This document shows positions 7,917 through 16,613 of a stretch of 64,000 nucleotides of DNA, piece after piece. Numbering within the stretch: the first letter of the stretch is position 1; every line of letters starts with the position of its first letter. The notes beneath the pieces are model-generated. The model ran no database searches and was not told where the DNA came from. It saw only the letters and a program-made list of their open reading frames with translations. The position numbers and the translations under genes were made by a program. Source of the stretch: Clostridia bacterium (GTDB lineage: Bacteria > Bacillota > Clostridia > Christensenellales > Aristaeellaceae); NCBI GenBank assembly GCA_017552535.1, contig JAFZPV010000048.1, positions 33,707-97,706 of the forward strand. The letters are read 5' to 3'.

Positions 7917-9914
7917 ATGAAACGGAAAGAGATGCACATCCTGGCGTGGCTGCTGGCGCTGGCGCTTTTTCTCGGCGCGGCTGCAGGAGAAAACGCAGAC
8001 CTGCTCGGGCGGGCGAAAGAATACTTTGAAGCCGGAGACACGCAGCGGGCGATGGCCTGCCTGGACCTGGTGGGGCGCGCTTTTCCCGAAGACCCGCGGA
8101 CAGACCTGCTGGCCTGCGAGATCTGCCTGTTTTTGCAGGACGGGGAAGGCGCCCGGAAGTACGCGGACAGCGCTCTTGAAAAGGTCCCGCTTTCGCCCGA
8201 CGGGTGGCTTCTGCGGGTGCAAATCGACATACTTCTGGAGGACCTTAACGCTCTTGAAAAGGATCTGCTGTACGCGGAGATCCTGGGCGCCGGCCTGTCC
8301 GGCAAGGTCAAGGCGGATGTCGGTCTGATATACCATAAAGCGCAGCAGAACGAAAAAGCCGCGGAATGGTTCGCCCAGGCCGGCACGGACGCGCTGGACG
8401 AAGCGCACGCCGCGGCATACGCGCAGGCGCTGAACGCGCTTGGGCGGCGCGAAGAAGCCGACGCCCTGGGCCTCAATAAAGCGACATGGCGGGACTACGC
8501 GCTGGCGGCCGCCTTTGACGAGGACAGGCTGACGGCCGAAAGAGCCTCATTCGACCCGTCTGCCTTCCGGATCGCCTCCGCGGACGAGATCGAACTGCCG
8601 GACTACCTGTACGAGACCGGCGAAGCGGATGAACTGGATGAGCTGCTTCAGGACATGGACAGTGAACTCAAAGAGGGCAATCTCGCGCTTTTCAGCATTT
8701 CCCCCTCCGGCGACACGGCGATCGTGCTGCTGGGTGACGGCGTATATGCGATGCACAAAAACGTGATCCGCCCCATCTTTCCCCACATGGAGCGCGGCCT
8801 GGGCTTTGACGAGCTTAAGCAGCCCTTCATCGGCATGGAGAGGCTAAAAAAAACCATCTCCTTCGCAGACGCCGCGGTCTGGTCTCACGACGGAAGGTAC
8901 GCCGTGCTCACGTACTACGACCTTTGGGCGGAACGCGGCTATTCGGCGGAACTCGTACTGCTGGATATCTGGCGCGGGGACGAGATCTTTCTGGAGTCCT
9001 TTGCCCGGTCCGCGTACAAGGAAGACGGCGGCGCGGTTGGGAACGCCTGCTTTTCGCAGGACGACAGCGAGCTGTACTATACCCTCTTTGCCCGCCGGCC
9101 CGACAGTGAGAAGCCCATCTGGCTGTGCCGGTACGATATGGAAACGCAGCAGATCTCCCGCCTGCAGGGCTCCATGTATAACGAAGAGATGTCCGACACC
9201 TATTACCCAGGCCTGTACATGCTTTCGGACAGTTCCTTCATAGCCCTGAGCCAGCCTGCAGATTCAAGCCTGCCCAGGGGCGTGGTGCGCATCATGTCTG
9301 ACGGCCAGAGGCAAATGTACCTGACGCCGGACGAACAGCTGCGCTTTTACTCCCGGCTGCTTTTGTTCAGCGAAAACAGCCGTAACGCCCTGAGCCTGAT
9401 CAATCTGCCGGACGGGATCAGCGGCAAGAGTTCCTTCACATCGGGTCTTGCCGCATTCGCCGCCTTCCAGCCCGAAACGGATGCGCCTGAGGACGGGCTT
9501 GCGCTCCAAATGGTGCACAGCCGGATGGAAAACGGAAAGCTGAAGCTGTACCTGAATCCCATGGATATCAATGCTCTGCGTGAGATGACGGCTGTGGAAA
9601 TATACAAATGGAGCGAGACGGCAGTGCGCATCGTATCCATGTGCCTGTCTCCGGACGGGCATTATGCCTTAGCCGTCGCCCACAGCAGGCAGATCGAACA
9701 GCCGCTGCTGGAGGCAGGGCTTTTAGACTCGCTTTCAAACAGCCTGAGACTGTTTCTGATCGACCTTAAGACCGGCGATGTGCGCCTGGTGGCAGAGGAC
9801 CCGGAACAGCCGCTCGGACTGACGTTTGCCAGCAATTCACTGGTTCTGGAATGGAACACGGATACCGTACTGCTCAGGCAGAGAAACGGCGTCAAAGCCT
9901 TCCGTATCCGGTAA
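7917..9914 (+). CDS. Exported protein with TPR-like N-terminus and beta-propeller-like C-terminus
   Basis: The 665-residue product starts with a basic stretch and a leucine/alanine-rich signal peptide ending near Ala-Ala-Ala-Gly (about residue 23). Residues 25-190 are helical and repeat a tetratricopeptide pattern (paired helices with Ala/Leu and a Tyr-Phe-Glu-Ala-Gly-Asp turn). Residues 230-660 are beta-rich with repeated Trp-Ser-x-Asp-Gly and Leu-Ser-Pro-Asp-Gly-like turns, as in WD40/PD40 propellers. The protein is probably extracellular or membrane-attached and may bind other proteins. Enzyme residues are not apparent. ATG 7917 follows GAAAGAGG. Neighbours are carbohydrate genes but no link is shown. 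Confidence 0.75.
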   Translation: MKRKEMHILAWLLALALFLGAAAGENADLLGRAKEYFEAGDTQRAMACLDLVGRAFPEDPRTDLLACEICLFLQDGEGARKYADSALEKVPLSPDGWLLRVQIDILLEDLNALEKDLLYAEILGAGLSGKVKADVGLIYHKAQQNEKAAEWFAQAGTDALDEAHAAAYAQALNALGRREEADALGLNKATWRDYALAAAFDEDRLTAERASFDPSAFRIASADEIELPDYLYETGEADELDELLQDMDSELKEGNLALFSISPSGDTAIVLLGDGVYAMHKNVIRPIFPHMERGLGFDELKQPFIGMERLKKTISFADAAVWSHDGRYAVLTYYDLWAERGYSAELVLLDIWRGDEIFLESFARSAYKEDGGAVGNACFSQDDSELYYTLFARRPDSEKPIWLCRYDMETQQISRLQGSMYNEEMSDTYYPGLYMLSDSSFIALSQPADSSLPRGVVRIMSDGQRQMYLTPDEQLRFYSRLLLFSENSRNALSLINLPDGISGKSSFTSGLAAFAAFQPETDAPEDGLALQMVHSRMENGKLKLYLNPMDINALREMTAVEIYKWSETAVRIVSMCLSPDGHYALAVAHSRQIEQPLLEAGLLDSLSNSLRLFLIDLKTGDVRLVAEDPEQPLGLTFASNSLVLEWNTDTVLLRQRNGVKAFRIR

Positions 9915-9945
9915 TCATGCCGAAAAAGCACCCGCGGAGGACATC

Positions 9946-11484
9946 ATGGCACAAGCGAATTTTCTGCCCAATGACGAGATCACCTACATCCCCAACGCCC
10001 ACGCCGCGAAAAATCCGTTTCTAACGCGCGAGGCGGAGACAGGCGCGCTGCCCGGCTTTGAGGAGAGCCGGCACCTGCTGCCAAGACCCTTCTGGCAGGG
10101 CCACGGTGACGCGGTCGCCTGCCACGAAAAGGTATGGCAGATCGCCTTTTCCAACCTGCGCATGCCGGTAAAGGAAAGCGGCTTCGTGTCCGCTTTTATC
10201 GATACGGCCTTCAACGGGATGCTGTTCATGTGGGACTCCGCGTTCATCCTCATGTTCGGCAGGTACGGCAGCCGCGCCTTCAACTTTCAGAAGACGCTGG
10301 ACAACATGTACGCGCGCCAGCACAAGGACGGGTATATCTGCCGCCAGCTCCGGGAGGATATTGCCGGCGAACGCTTTACCCGCTTCGACCCCTGCTCTAC
10401 CGGGCCGGAGGTCATGGCCTGGTGCGAATGGGAATACTACAAAACCACCGCCGACAGACAGCGCCTGCGGGACGTGTACTATCCCCTCCTGGCCTATCAC
10501 GAATGGATGGCGGAACACCGCACCTGGCGGGACGGCTCCTACTGGTCGTCCGGCTGGGGCTGCGGCATGGACAACCAGCCCCGCATGCAGCCGGGCCGGA
10601 ACGTATCCCACTCCAACGGCCACATGGTATGGGTGGACGCCACGCTGCAGGCCGTTCTGGACGCCCGCTGCCTGGTAAATATGGCCCGGGAGCTTGAACA
10701 TGACGAAGACGCTCCCGCGCTGGAGGAAGAGATCAGCCTGCTGACGAAGCTCGCGAACGACCGTCTCTGGTCAGAGGAAGACGCCTTCTATTTTGACGAA
10801 TGGCGCAACGGGCAGAAAAGCGGCGTCAAGTCCGTGGCGGCCTACTGGGCGCTGCTGGCGGGCGTCGTTCCCAAAGAGCGGATGGAGCGGTTCGTTTCGC
10901 ATCTGGAAAACGAGCGGGAATTCAAGCGGCCCAACCGCGTGCCCACGCTGTCGGCGGACAGTCCCGATTACGATCCCCGCGGCGGCTACTGGCGCGGCGC
11001 CGTATGGGCGCCCACCAACTATATGATCCTGCGCGGCCTTGAGCAAAACGGTTACGGCGCCCTGGCGCACGAGATCGCCCTGGCCTGCGTGGATCACGCC
11101 ACCCGGGTATTCGGTGATACCGGCACCGTCTGGGAGAATTACGCGCCGGAATTCCCAGCGCCCGGCGAAGTGGGCGGACATCTGGCCGCCCGGGACTTTG
11201 TGGGCTGGAGCGGCCTGTTCCTTACGTCCATCCTGTACGAATACGTCATGGGCATCAAAAGCGACCCCGTGCACGGCAGACTTCGCTGGGACGTGCGCCT
11301 GACCGAAGCCCACGGGATCGACAATTACCCCTTCGGGAATGCGCCCGTCGATCTGCGCTGCGAAGGACGCGCCTCCGCAAAAGACGAGCCCAACGTCACG
11401 ATACACTCCCTCTGCCCCATCGAAGCGGAGATCGTGTGGGACGGCGGCAGGAAGATCGTTTCAGTCCAACAGGCTGCGCCATGA
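9946..11484 (+). CDS. GH63/MGH1-type alpha/alpha-barrel glycosidase
   Basis: This 512-residue protein has the (alpha/alpha)6 barrel signatures of GH63 and mannosylglycerate-hydrolase-like enzymes: a Trp-Asp-Ser start of the barrel near residue 92, a Trp-x-Cys-Gly-Met-Asp-Asn-Gln-Pro-Arg region (likely catalytic Asp) near residues 205-215, Tyr-Trp-Arg-Gly-Ala-Val-Trp-Ala-Pro-Thr-Asn near 348-360, and Gly-Thr-Val-Trp-Glu-Asn (second acid/base candidate) near 394-400. Family members hydrolyse alpha-glucosides such as glucosylglycerate or oligosaccharides. No signal peptide; cytoplasmic. GGAGG precedes ATG 9946 at good spacing and the gene follows the previous stop by 31 bases, so the two may be co-transcribed. 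Confidence 0.85.
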   Translation: MAQANFLPNDEITYIPNAHAAKNPFLTREAETGALPGFEESRHLLPRPFWQGHGDAVACHEKVWQIAFSNLRMPVKESGFVSAFIDTAFNGMLFMWDSAFILMFGRYGSRAFNFQKTLDNMYARQHKDGYICRQLREDIAGERFTRFDPCSTGPEVMAWCEWEYYKTTADRQRLRDVYYPLLAYHEWMAEHRTWRDGSYWSSGWGCGMDNQPRMQPGRNVSHSNGHMVWVDATLQAVLDARCLVNMARELEHDEDAPALEEEISLLTKLANDRLWSEEDAFYFDEWRNGQKSGVKSVAAYWALLAGVVPKERMERFVSHLENEREFKRPNRVPTLSADSPDYDPRGGYWRGAVWAPTNYMILRGLEQNGYGALAHEIALACVDHATRVFGDTGTVWENYAPEFPAPGEVGGHLAARDFVGWSGLFLTSILYEYVMGIKSDPVHGRLRWDVRLTEAHGIDNYPFGNAPVDLRCEGRASAKDEPNVTIHSLCPIEAEIVWDGGRKIVSVQQAAP

Positions 11485-11604
11485 ATTGTCTGCGGCATGA
11501 ATTGTGCCAAGGCACATGAATTGCGCTTAAGCGCATTTGGCGCGAAGCAATTCACAGCGGAGCCAAATCATGCGCGCAGCGCAAATCATCTGTTCTAAAA
11601 GAAC
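11485..11604. repeat. Chain of short palindromic hairpins with repeated AATT/AAAT joints
   Basis: Between two genes lie several mini-palindromes: GTGCCAAGGCAC (11504-11515), GCGCTTAAGCGC (11523-11534), GCGCG/CGCGC-type segments near 11540-11550 and 11571-11582, and GTTCTAAAAGAAC (11592-11604). They are joined by recurring ATGAATTG, CAATTCA, AAATCATG and AAATCATC strings. The layout resembles intergenic mobile-type palindromic repeats known from some gut Clostridia, but I saw only one copy here. Confidence 0.55.
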
Positions 11605-11619
11605 ACGGAGAATGGATAT

Positions 11620-11847
11620 ATGAAAAGCATACGCATCGCGGACACCACGCGGGAAGAACGCGAGCAGATCGTTAAAGAAGCCATTGGCAATATCGACGGG
11701 CTGTGCGACGGATGCAGCCCCGGACTGATCTCGATGTACGACGATTACATCGAGGGCCGGAAGGAGCTTAAAGACATCAATATGGAATTCAGGACGGGCT
11801 ATACCCGCGAAAACGCGGAGCCTGACAGGCCCGGATGCGGCATATGA
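11620..11847 (+). CDS. Small conserved protein with Cys-x-x-Cys, unknown function
   Basis: The 75-residue product is soluble, with a basic, Asp/Glu-rich helix in the first third, a Cys-Asp-Gly-Cys motif near residues 29-32 that could bind metal or be redox active, and an acidic C-terminal half. Similar small proteins occur widely in gut Clostridia, sometimes mislabelled as purine-biosynthesis enzymes on no good ground. ATG 11620 follows a CGGAG site. Its stop overlaps the start of the U32-like gene by ATGA (11844-11847), so translation of the two is coupled and a joint role is likely. Confidence 0.6.
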   Translation: MKSIRIADTTREEREQIVKEAIGNIDGLCDGCSPGLISMYDDYIEGRKELKDINMEFRTGYTRENAEPDRPGCGI

Positions 11848-12737
11848 AGGTGTACTACCACCTGCCTGGCCTGTTCGAGTTCGTGGATCTGTACCGCGCT
11901 TTTCTGCCGCTGTTCCGTTCCCGCCGGGAATTCTTTTACGACTGGTGCGAGATCGGCTCGATATACGGCGCTCCCGCCGACTGCCTCTGGGGCGGAGGCC
12001 GCGCAGGGTTTGGCGAAGCGCGGGCGCAGGACGCCAAGGACCTGGCGGAGGAATACGGCGTTTCCGCGCGCCTCACCTTCAGCAACTCCCTGCTTCGGGA
12101 AGAGCACCTTTCTGACCGGAAGTGCAACGCCCTGTGCGCCCTGTTTGAAAAGGGCGGCACGGTACAAAACGGGGTGATCGTAAGCTCCGATCTGCTTATT
12201 CGTCATCTTCAGAAGAATTACCCCGGGCTGTATCTCGTTTCTTCCACCACAAAGGTGCTTACGGAATTCAGCCGCTTCGAAGACGAGCTGAGCCGCCCTG
12301 AATTCCGCTTCGTGGTGCCGGATTTCCGGCTGAACAAGGCCTTTGACAGGCTGAACGCGCTGCCCGAAGAAAAGAAGCGCAAGGTGGAGTTTTTGTGCAA
12401 CGAGTGCTGCTGGTTTTTCTGCCCCGAGCGGAAACAGTGCTACGAGAACGTCAGCCGGAAGAACCTTGGCGAGGACTGCCCGGACCACGTGTGCGCTTCG
12501 CCAAAGGCACACAGGGGCTACCGCTTTTCCGACGCCATGAAGAACCCCGGATTCATCGGAACCCAAGACATTCTAAACGTGTATATGCCAAACGGCTTTC
12601 GTCACTTCAAGATCGAGGGGCGGAGCCTGGGCAGCGCGGTGGTGCTGGAATTCCTGCTGTACTACATGACGAAGCCGGAGTTTCAATTGAACGTACGGGA
12701 AGAGATCTATCTGGACAGCAGCCTGGACCTGTTCTGA
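11844..12737 (+). CDS. U32-peptidase-like protein
   Basis: This 297-residue protein shows the Phe-Lys-Ile-Glu-Gly-Arg signature (residues 255-260) and a cysteine cluster (C185, C188, C189, C193, C199, C212, C217) as in the U32 family, whose members include collagenase-like proteins, RlhA and the UbiU/V iron-sulphur hydroxylation proteins. The cysteines could hold an Fe-S cluster, but the spacing is not the canonical four-Cys pattern. The family's barrel start is visible at Gly-Arg-Ala-Gly-Phe-Gly (52-57). Either ATG 11835 or 11844 could initiate; the ATGA overlap favours 11844. It is coupled to the small Cys-x-x-Cys protein. A role in RNA or cofactor hydroxylation is only a family-based guess. 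Confidence 0.7.
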   Translation: MKVYYHLPGLFEFVDLYRAFLPLFRSRREFFYDWCEIGSIYGAPADCLWGGGRAGFGEARAQDAKDLAEEYGVSARLTFSNSLLREEHLSDRKCNALCALFEKGGTVQNGVIVSSDLLIRHLQKNYPGLYLVSSTTKVLTEFSRFEDELSRPEFRFVVPDFRLNKAFDRLNALPEEKKRKVEFLCNECCWFFCPERKQCYENVSRKNLGEDCPDHVCASPKAHRGYRFSDAMKNPGFIGTQDILNVYMPNGFRHFKIEGRSLGSAVVLEFLLYYMTKPEFQLNVREEIYLDSSLDLF

Positions 12738-12760
12738 AGTGCCGTTCGCTCCATCCTGTC

Positions 12761-12789
12761 TTGCACAGTCTCTGGCAGCGTGCTACAAT
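12761..12789 (+). promoter_or_regulatory. Sigma-A promoter
   Basis: TTGCAC, 17-base spacer, TACAAT, giving a start about 45 bases before ATG 12840. Confidence 0.8.
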
Positions 12790-12839
12790 GGAACAGCGTG
12801 ATCCAGTAAAAACACGAAAACAACGGGGGTAAAGCGGCC

Positions 12840-14459
12840 ATGGTCGAATTCAGGCACAGGCTTCCGGCGATGAAGGTCGACGGCGTACATTACAACGGCA
12901 CGTACAACAACCGGGAACTGGGTCTCCCTTCCATACTCACCACCAGCGACCCGGAGCTGGGATTGTTTTTGCATAACCTTCGCTGCAACATCTTTCAGGA
13001 ACGGACGCTCATATTCATAGACGGAAAGATCCTTTCGACCGGCAAAAACTGGATACGCGATCACGTTCACATCATGAAGGCCATGAAGCATTGGGAATAC
13101 GACCCTGGCTCCTTTTTGGATTTCATCATCGGCACGCAGCGCGCCGACGGCCAGTATTTCGAACTGATCAAGCAGATGGATGACGTGCACTGGAGTTTTG
13201 TGAACGAAGACTGCCGCGTTTTCTATCCGGAAGACAACCTGTCACTGGTGCGGCTGGAACTGGAAGCGGACATCGAGTACCTCGTTGTCGAAGGCGCGGT
13301 CTATCTGTACAGGACGACCGGGGACGACGGGTGGCTCAGAGAGGTTCTTCCGAAGCTCGAAAAGGGCATCGATTACATCACGTCTGACCCGAAGCGCTGG
13401 GACAGCGAGCGCGGGCTGGTAAAGCGTCCGTTCACCGTCGACACCTGGGATTTCACCTGTCTGAAGGATGCGGGCACGAACCGCAGGATCGAAGAAAACA
13501 CGCCCATGTCCATCATGCACGGCGACAATTCCGGCGTATATCAGGCGATGCGTCAGCTGGCCTGGTTCAACCGCAGGCTCGGACGCGAAGAAAAAGCCAA
13601 AAACTGGGAGGCACGTGCGGAAGCGCTCAAAGAGAACATTTTCAGACATCTCTGGAACGGAAAGTTTTTCATCCATCAGCTGCACATAAACCACAGCGGG
13701 ATAGACGGCCTGGAAGCGCAGCGGCTTTCCCTGTCGAACACATATGACATCAACAGAGGGCTGACGGATATCGAACAGTCGCGCTCGATCATATCGGAAT
13801 ACATCGCAAGGCGTGAAACGACCGGTTGCTTTGCGGAGTGGTTCACCGTTGACCCGCCTTACGAACAGTTCTACATCTATCCGAAAGGCCGGTACATCAA
13901 CGGCGCGCTCTCGCCGTTCACCGCCGGAGAACTGGCAAAAGCCGCCTTCAACAACGGGTATGAGGAATACGGCTGGAGCATCATAAAGCGGTTCATGGAG
14001 CTCGTCAAACGTGACGGAACGGTCTATTTCCTGTACAACACCGATTCCACGCCCCAGCCGGAGGGCGGGCCCAGCGCCTGGGGCGCCGCCGCCCTGATCA
14101 GCGCAGTGGACGAAGGTCTGGCCGGGGTCAGCGATATCGGTGTAAACTATGACGAGATCTTTTTCGCGCCCAAATTCCCGGTCACGCACTATACGGAGCT
14201 TCGCTACCTGACCGGATACGAAGTGAATAAGACGCTGGTGGACGTTCGCTATATCCTGACGGACGAAGGCATGCGATACGACGTCATTTCGCCGGCAAAA
14301 CGGATACACGCGCACATGCTCCTGCCAAAAGGGCGCAGATTCACCAGGCTTTGGATCAACGGCAGGGAGACCCCATTTAAGACGGAGCGGATCGGTTCGT
14401 CCGACTACCTGAACGTCAGCACGGCAGCAGGCGGAAGCGTAAGCTTCGTGGCGGAATAG
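12840..14459 (+). CDS. Six-hairpin glycosidase-like protein
   Basis: The 539-residue protein has a six-hairpin (alpha/alpha) barrel profile: repeated Trp/Tyr-containing helices, a Trp-Ile-Arg-Asp-His segment near residues 66-70 where similar enzymes bind substrate, a Trp-Asp-Phe-Thr-Cys stretch near 202, and an Asp-Asn-Ser-Gly segment near 223. A short beta domain closes the C-terminus. This resembles GH78-, GH15- and GH95-like enzymes acting on alpha-linked sugars, but no family can be fixed by eye. No signal peptide, so intracellular. GGGGG upstream of ATG 12840 serves as the ribosome site. It is the first gene after its own promoter. Confidence 0.7.
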   Translation: MVEFRHRLPAMKVDGVHYNGTYNNRELGLPSILTTSDPELGLFLHNLRCNIFQERTLIFIDGKILSTGKNWIRDHVHIMKAMKHWEYDPGSFLDFIIGTQRADGQYFELIKQMDDVHWSFVNEDCRVFYPEDNLSLVRLELEADIEYLVVEGAVYLYRTTGDDGWLREVLPKLEKGIDYITSDPKRWDSERGLVKRPFTVDTWDFTCLKDAGTNRRIEENTPMSIMHGDNSGVYQAMRQLAWFNRRLGREEKAKNWEARAEALKENIFRHLWNGKFFIHQLHINHSGIDGLEAQRLSLSNTYDINRGLTDIEQSRSIISEYIARRETTGCFAEWFTVDPPYEQFYIYPKGRYINGALSPFTAGELAKAAFNNGYEEYGWSIIKRFMELVKRDGTVYFLYNTDSTPQPEGGPSAWGAAALISAVDEGLAGVSDIGVNYDEIFFAPKFPVTHYTELRYLTGYEVNKTLVDVRYILTDEGMRYDVISPAKRIHAHMLLPKGRRFTRLWINGRETPFKTERIGSSDYLNVSTAAGGSVSFVAE

Positions 14460-14533
14460 AGCGCGGTGGTCTTTTACGCCGACTCCGCTTGTCCGAAACC
14501 GGAGTTTATAATCGTCTACGGGGAGGAACACAG

Positions 14534-15571
14534 ATGGATCTTAAATCGCTGCACCTTGCGGTCTCTGAAAGCATATCCCGTCTTGACTTCGGCAGCATCT
14601 GGCCGGGTTTCGAGCCGCTGAGATTCGCCCTGTACGACGAAGATAAGTGCTTTTTCGGCGGAAAGTACATCGAAAAGACCGACGCCTTCTGCGCCAACAC
14701 ATCCATCGTGTACGAAGGCGAGCAGATCGCCATCTGGAAAATGACGGAAGATATCCCCCTGCCCGTTCTGACCTCCAAGATGGTCCACGAGATGTTCCAC
14801 GGCTATCAGGGCCTGAAGGGCTGGTCTTGCTGGCCCAACGAGCTCGAAGCCCTGTTCAGGTACGAATACGACGCAGAAAACCTTTCCCTCAAGATGCGGG
14901 AAAACCGGCTGCTTCTGTCCCTTATGGACAGTTTTGACAGTGACGCCTTCCGGGAGCTTTTGTCCCTTCGCCGGCTGCGCAGCGAAAGATTTCCCTACGC
15001 GTTCGGCTACGAGCTCAAAACGGAAGAGATCGAAGGCACCGCCAATTACGTGGAATGGCAGGTGCTTAAGCAGCTGGACACCGGGAAGGCCAAAGAGCTC
15101 GCGGACCGCATGCGGGCGGTGATGACAAAACCGGAACAGCTGTTTCCGATCCGGATATCCTGCTATTATACCGGCGCGCTCATGGCAAATGCGCTTATCC
15201 GCGCCGGCCTCTACGATTTCGGCACTGCCGGGCGTCCCGTCCTTGAGCCGCTTCTCAGAGACGCTGTTCCCGCAAGCGGGATCTACCCGGATAAAGAATC
15301 ACGTTTGCAGGAAGTGTCGGAAGCCGTGAGTGCTTTCCGCGCAAAGACGGAAGAGATCATACAGGGCGCGCTTGAAAAGAACGAGATCGTTCTGACCGGA
15401 CCGCTGGAGCTGGTATATGTGAATATCTACGACGCGCGGTGCCTGAACGGATATCTCACTTCGACTTTTTTCCTCATGTACCGGGACGGCGAAGGACAGA
15501 AACTGCTGCAGGGCAACTTTGTGATCCGGATGCGGGACGGAAAAACGATAGACGCCGTCTACCGGTGGTAA
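14534..15571 (+). CDS. Putative zinc protease-like protein (HExxH)
   Basis: This 345-residue soluble protein contains His-Glu-Met-Phe-His (residues 85-89), the zincin active-site motif, placed after a helix start as expected, and a downstream Glu-Ile-Glu-Gly-Thr-Ala-Asn-Tyr stretch (164-171) that could give the third zinc ligand, E167. The N-terminal region has a Tyr/Trp-rich beta-sheet, and the last 70 residues are a beta-rich tail. No known family name comes to mind, so peptidase function is inference from the motif. GGGAGG precedes ATG 14534. It is on the same strand as its glycosidase and phosphatase-like neighbours and is not overlapped by them. Confidence 0.65.
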   Translation: MDLKSLHLAVSESISRLDFGSIWPGFEPLRFALYDEDKCFFGGKYIEKTDAFCANTSIVYEGEQIAIWKMTEDIPLPVLTSKMVHEMFHGYQGLKGWSCWPNELEALFRYEYDAENLSLKMRENRLLLSLMDSFDSDAFRELLSLRRLRSERFPYAFGYELKTEEIEGTANYVEWQVLKQLDTGKAKELADRMRAVMTKPEQLFPIRISCYYTGALMANALIRAGLYDFGTAGRPVLEPLLRDAVPASGIYPDKESRLQEVSEAVSAFRAKTEEIIQGALEKNEIVLTGPLELVYVNIYDARCLNGYLTSTFFLMYRDGEGQKLLQGNFVIRMRDGKTIDAVYRW

Positions 15572-15632
15572 ATGCGCTCCGTTCCGGGCACAGTTCGGGC
15601 GGACAAAAGCCAGCATAAAGGAGCAACCGAAC

Positions 15633-16442
15633 ATGGCCGAACATTTCAATCATTATCCGCTGAAGCATTTTGCCGGTATCGTGGCGGACTGCATGGGCAT
15701 CCCGCTAACGGACAGTTTCGCCCCTGGCATCAGGTGGATCAGCGACATTCTGAAGACCAGGCTGTGCGGAACAGCGGATCGGGCCGTGCTGTACCACGCG
15801 GACGCGGTGGGACAGTACATCTGGCAGCAGTACACCGACCTGTTCGCGCCGGTGTACGCCCATACCGCCATGGCGATACCGTTTCTGAGTACAGTCGAGT
15901 CGGTAACGCCCGTGGCGCACGCGTCCATGTATACGGGACTCGACCCTGCGGGACACGGCATACAGACCTACGTGCGGCCGCAGCTGACCTGTGCCACACT
16001 GTACGACATACTTCTCGGCATGGGGAAAAAGCCCGCGATCGTTGCGCAGACGGATTCCACCTTTCTGCATATCTTTTCGGGGCGCAGCATGCCGTATTAC
16101 GAATGCGCAAACGCCGTGGAGATCCAGGAAAAGGCGCTTGAACTGATCGCGTCCGACGAGTTCGATCTGATCAGTATCCACACTTTCGAATACGACAACG
16201 CCGCCCACGCCTACGGTCCGGAATCCAGGGAGGCCCTCAACGCCGTCGCCATGGAGGCAGAAGGGTTTCACCGGCTGGCGGAGGCCATGGAAGCATATGC
16301 GGGCTTGCACCGCACGCTTTTGAGTTACTCCCCGGACCACGGCCAGCACCCGATCCCCGGCGGGCGCGGAGCCCACGGCAGCAAGACGAACGAGGACATG
16401 AACATCCTGCACTTTTTCGGCACCGCCGGGCGCGCAGGATGA
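15633..16442 (+). CDS. Alkaline-phosphatase-fold protein (type I phosphodiesterase/PglZ-like)
   Basis: The 269-residue protein carries the core landmarks of the alkaline-phosphatase superfamily: a Thr-Pro-x-Ala-His-Ala-Ser-Met-Tyr-Thr-Gly nucleophile-side loop with Pro-Ala-Gly-His-Gly after it (near 85-105), an Asp-x-x-x-His pair in a Tyr-Asp-Asn-Ala-Ala-His segment (near 188), and a Ser-Pro-Asp-His-Gly-Gln-His metal site (near 230). Substrate is probably a phosphodiester or nucleotide, but it is short for the family (usual length 350-500), and the N-terminal metal-binding Asp-Gly is not obvious. AAAGGAG lies before ATG 15633. No signal peptide. Confidence 0.72.
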   Translation: MAEHFNHYPLKHFAGIVADCMGIPLTDSFAPGIRWISDILKTRLCGTADRAVLYHADAVGQYIWQQYTDLFAPVYAHTAMAIPFLSTVESVTPVAHASMYTGLDPAGHGIQTYVRPQLTCATLYDILLGMGKKPAIVAQTDSTFLHIFSGRSMPYYECANAVEIQEKALELIASDEFDLISIHTFEYDNAAHAYGPESREALNAVAMEAEGFHRLAEAMEAYAGLHRTLLSYSPDHGQHPIPGGRGAHGSKTNEDMNILHFFGTAGRAG

Positions 16443-16613
16443 AGGGCGGAGCCGCTTCAAAAGCGAATATGCCCCGCAGATGGTTAAAGGATCATGGCGG
16501 AATTCTCATCGTATTCTAATGCACCCGGCCTTTAATTCTCATCTTGCCGTGTTATGATATGCGTGTTCCAAGGGAGCAAAACATGAACGGCAAAACGCCG
16601 GGGAGGAAATGAC

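Noticed and set aside
14482-14512. ACTCCG/CGGAGT hairpin plus TATAAT before the HExxH gene
   Set aside because: It could be a weak terminator or a -10 box, but no -35 box or convincing T tract supports either.
13242-14531. 429-codon leftward frame opposite the six-hairpin glycosidase
   Set aside because: It is an antisense shadow without a start signal or domain.
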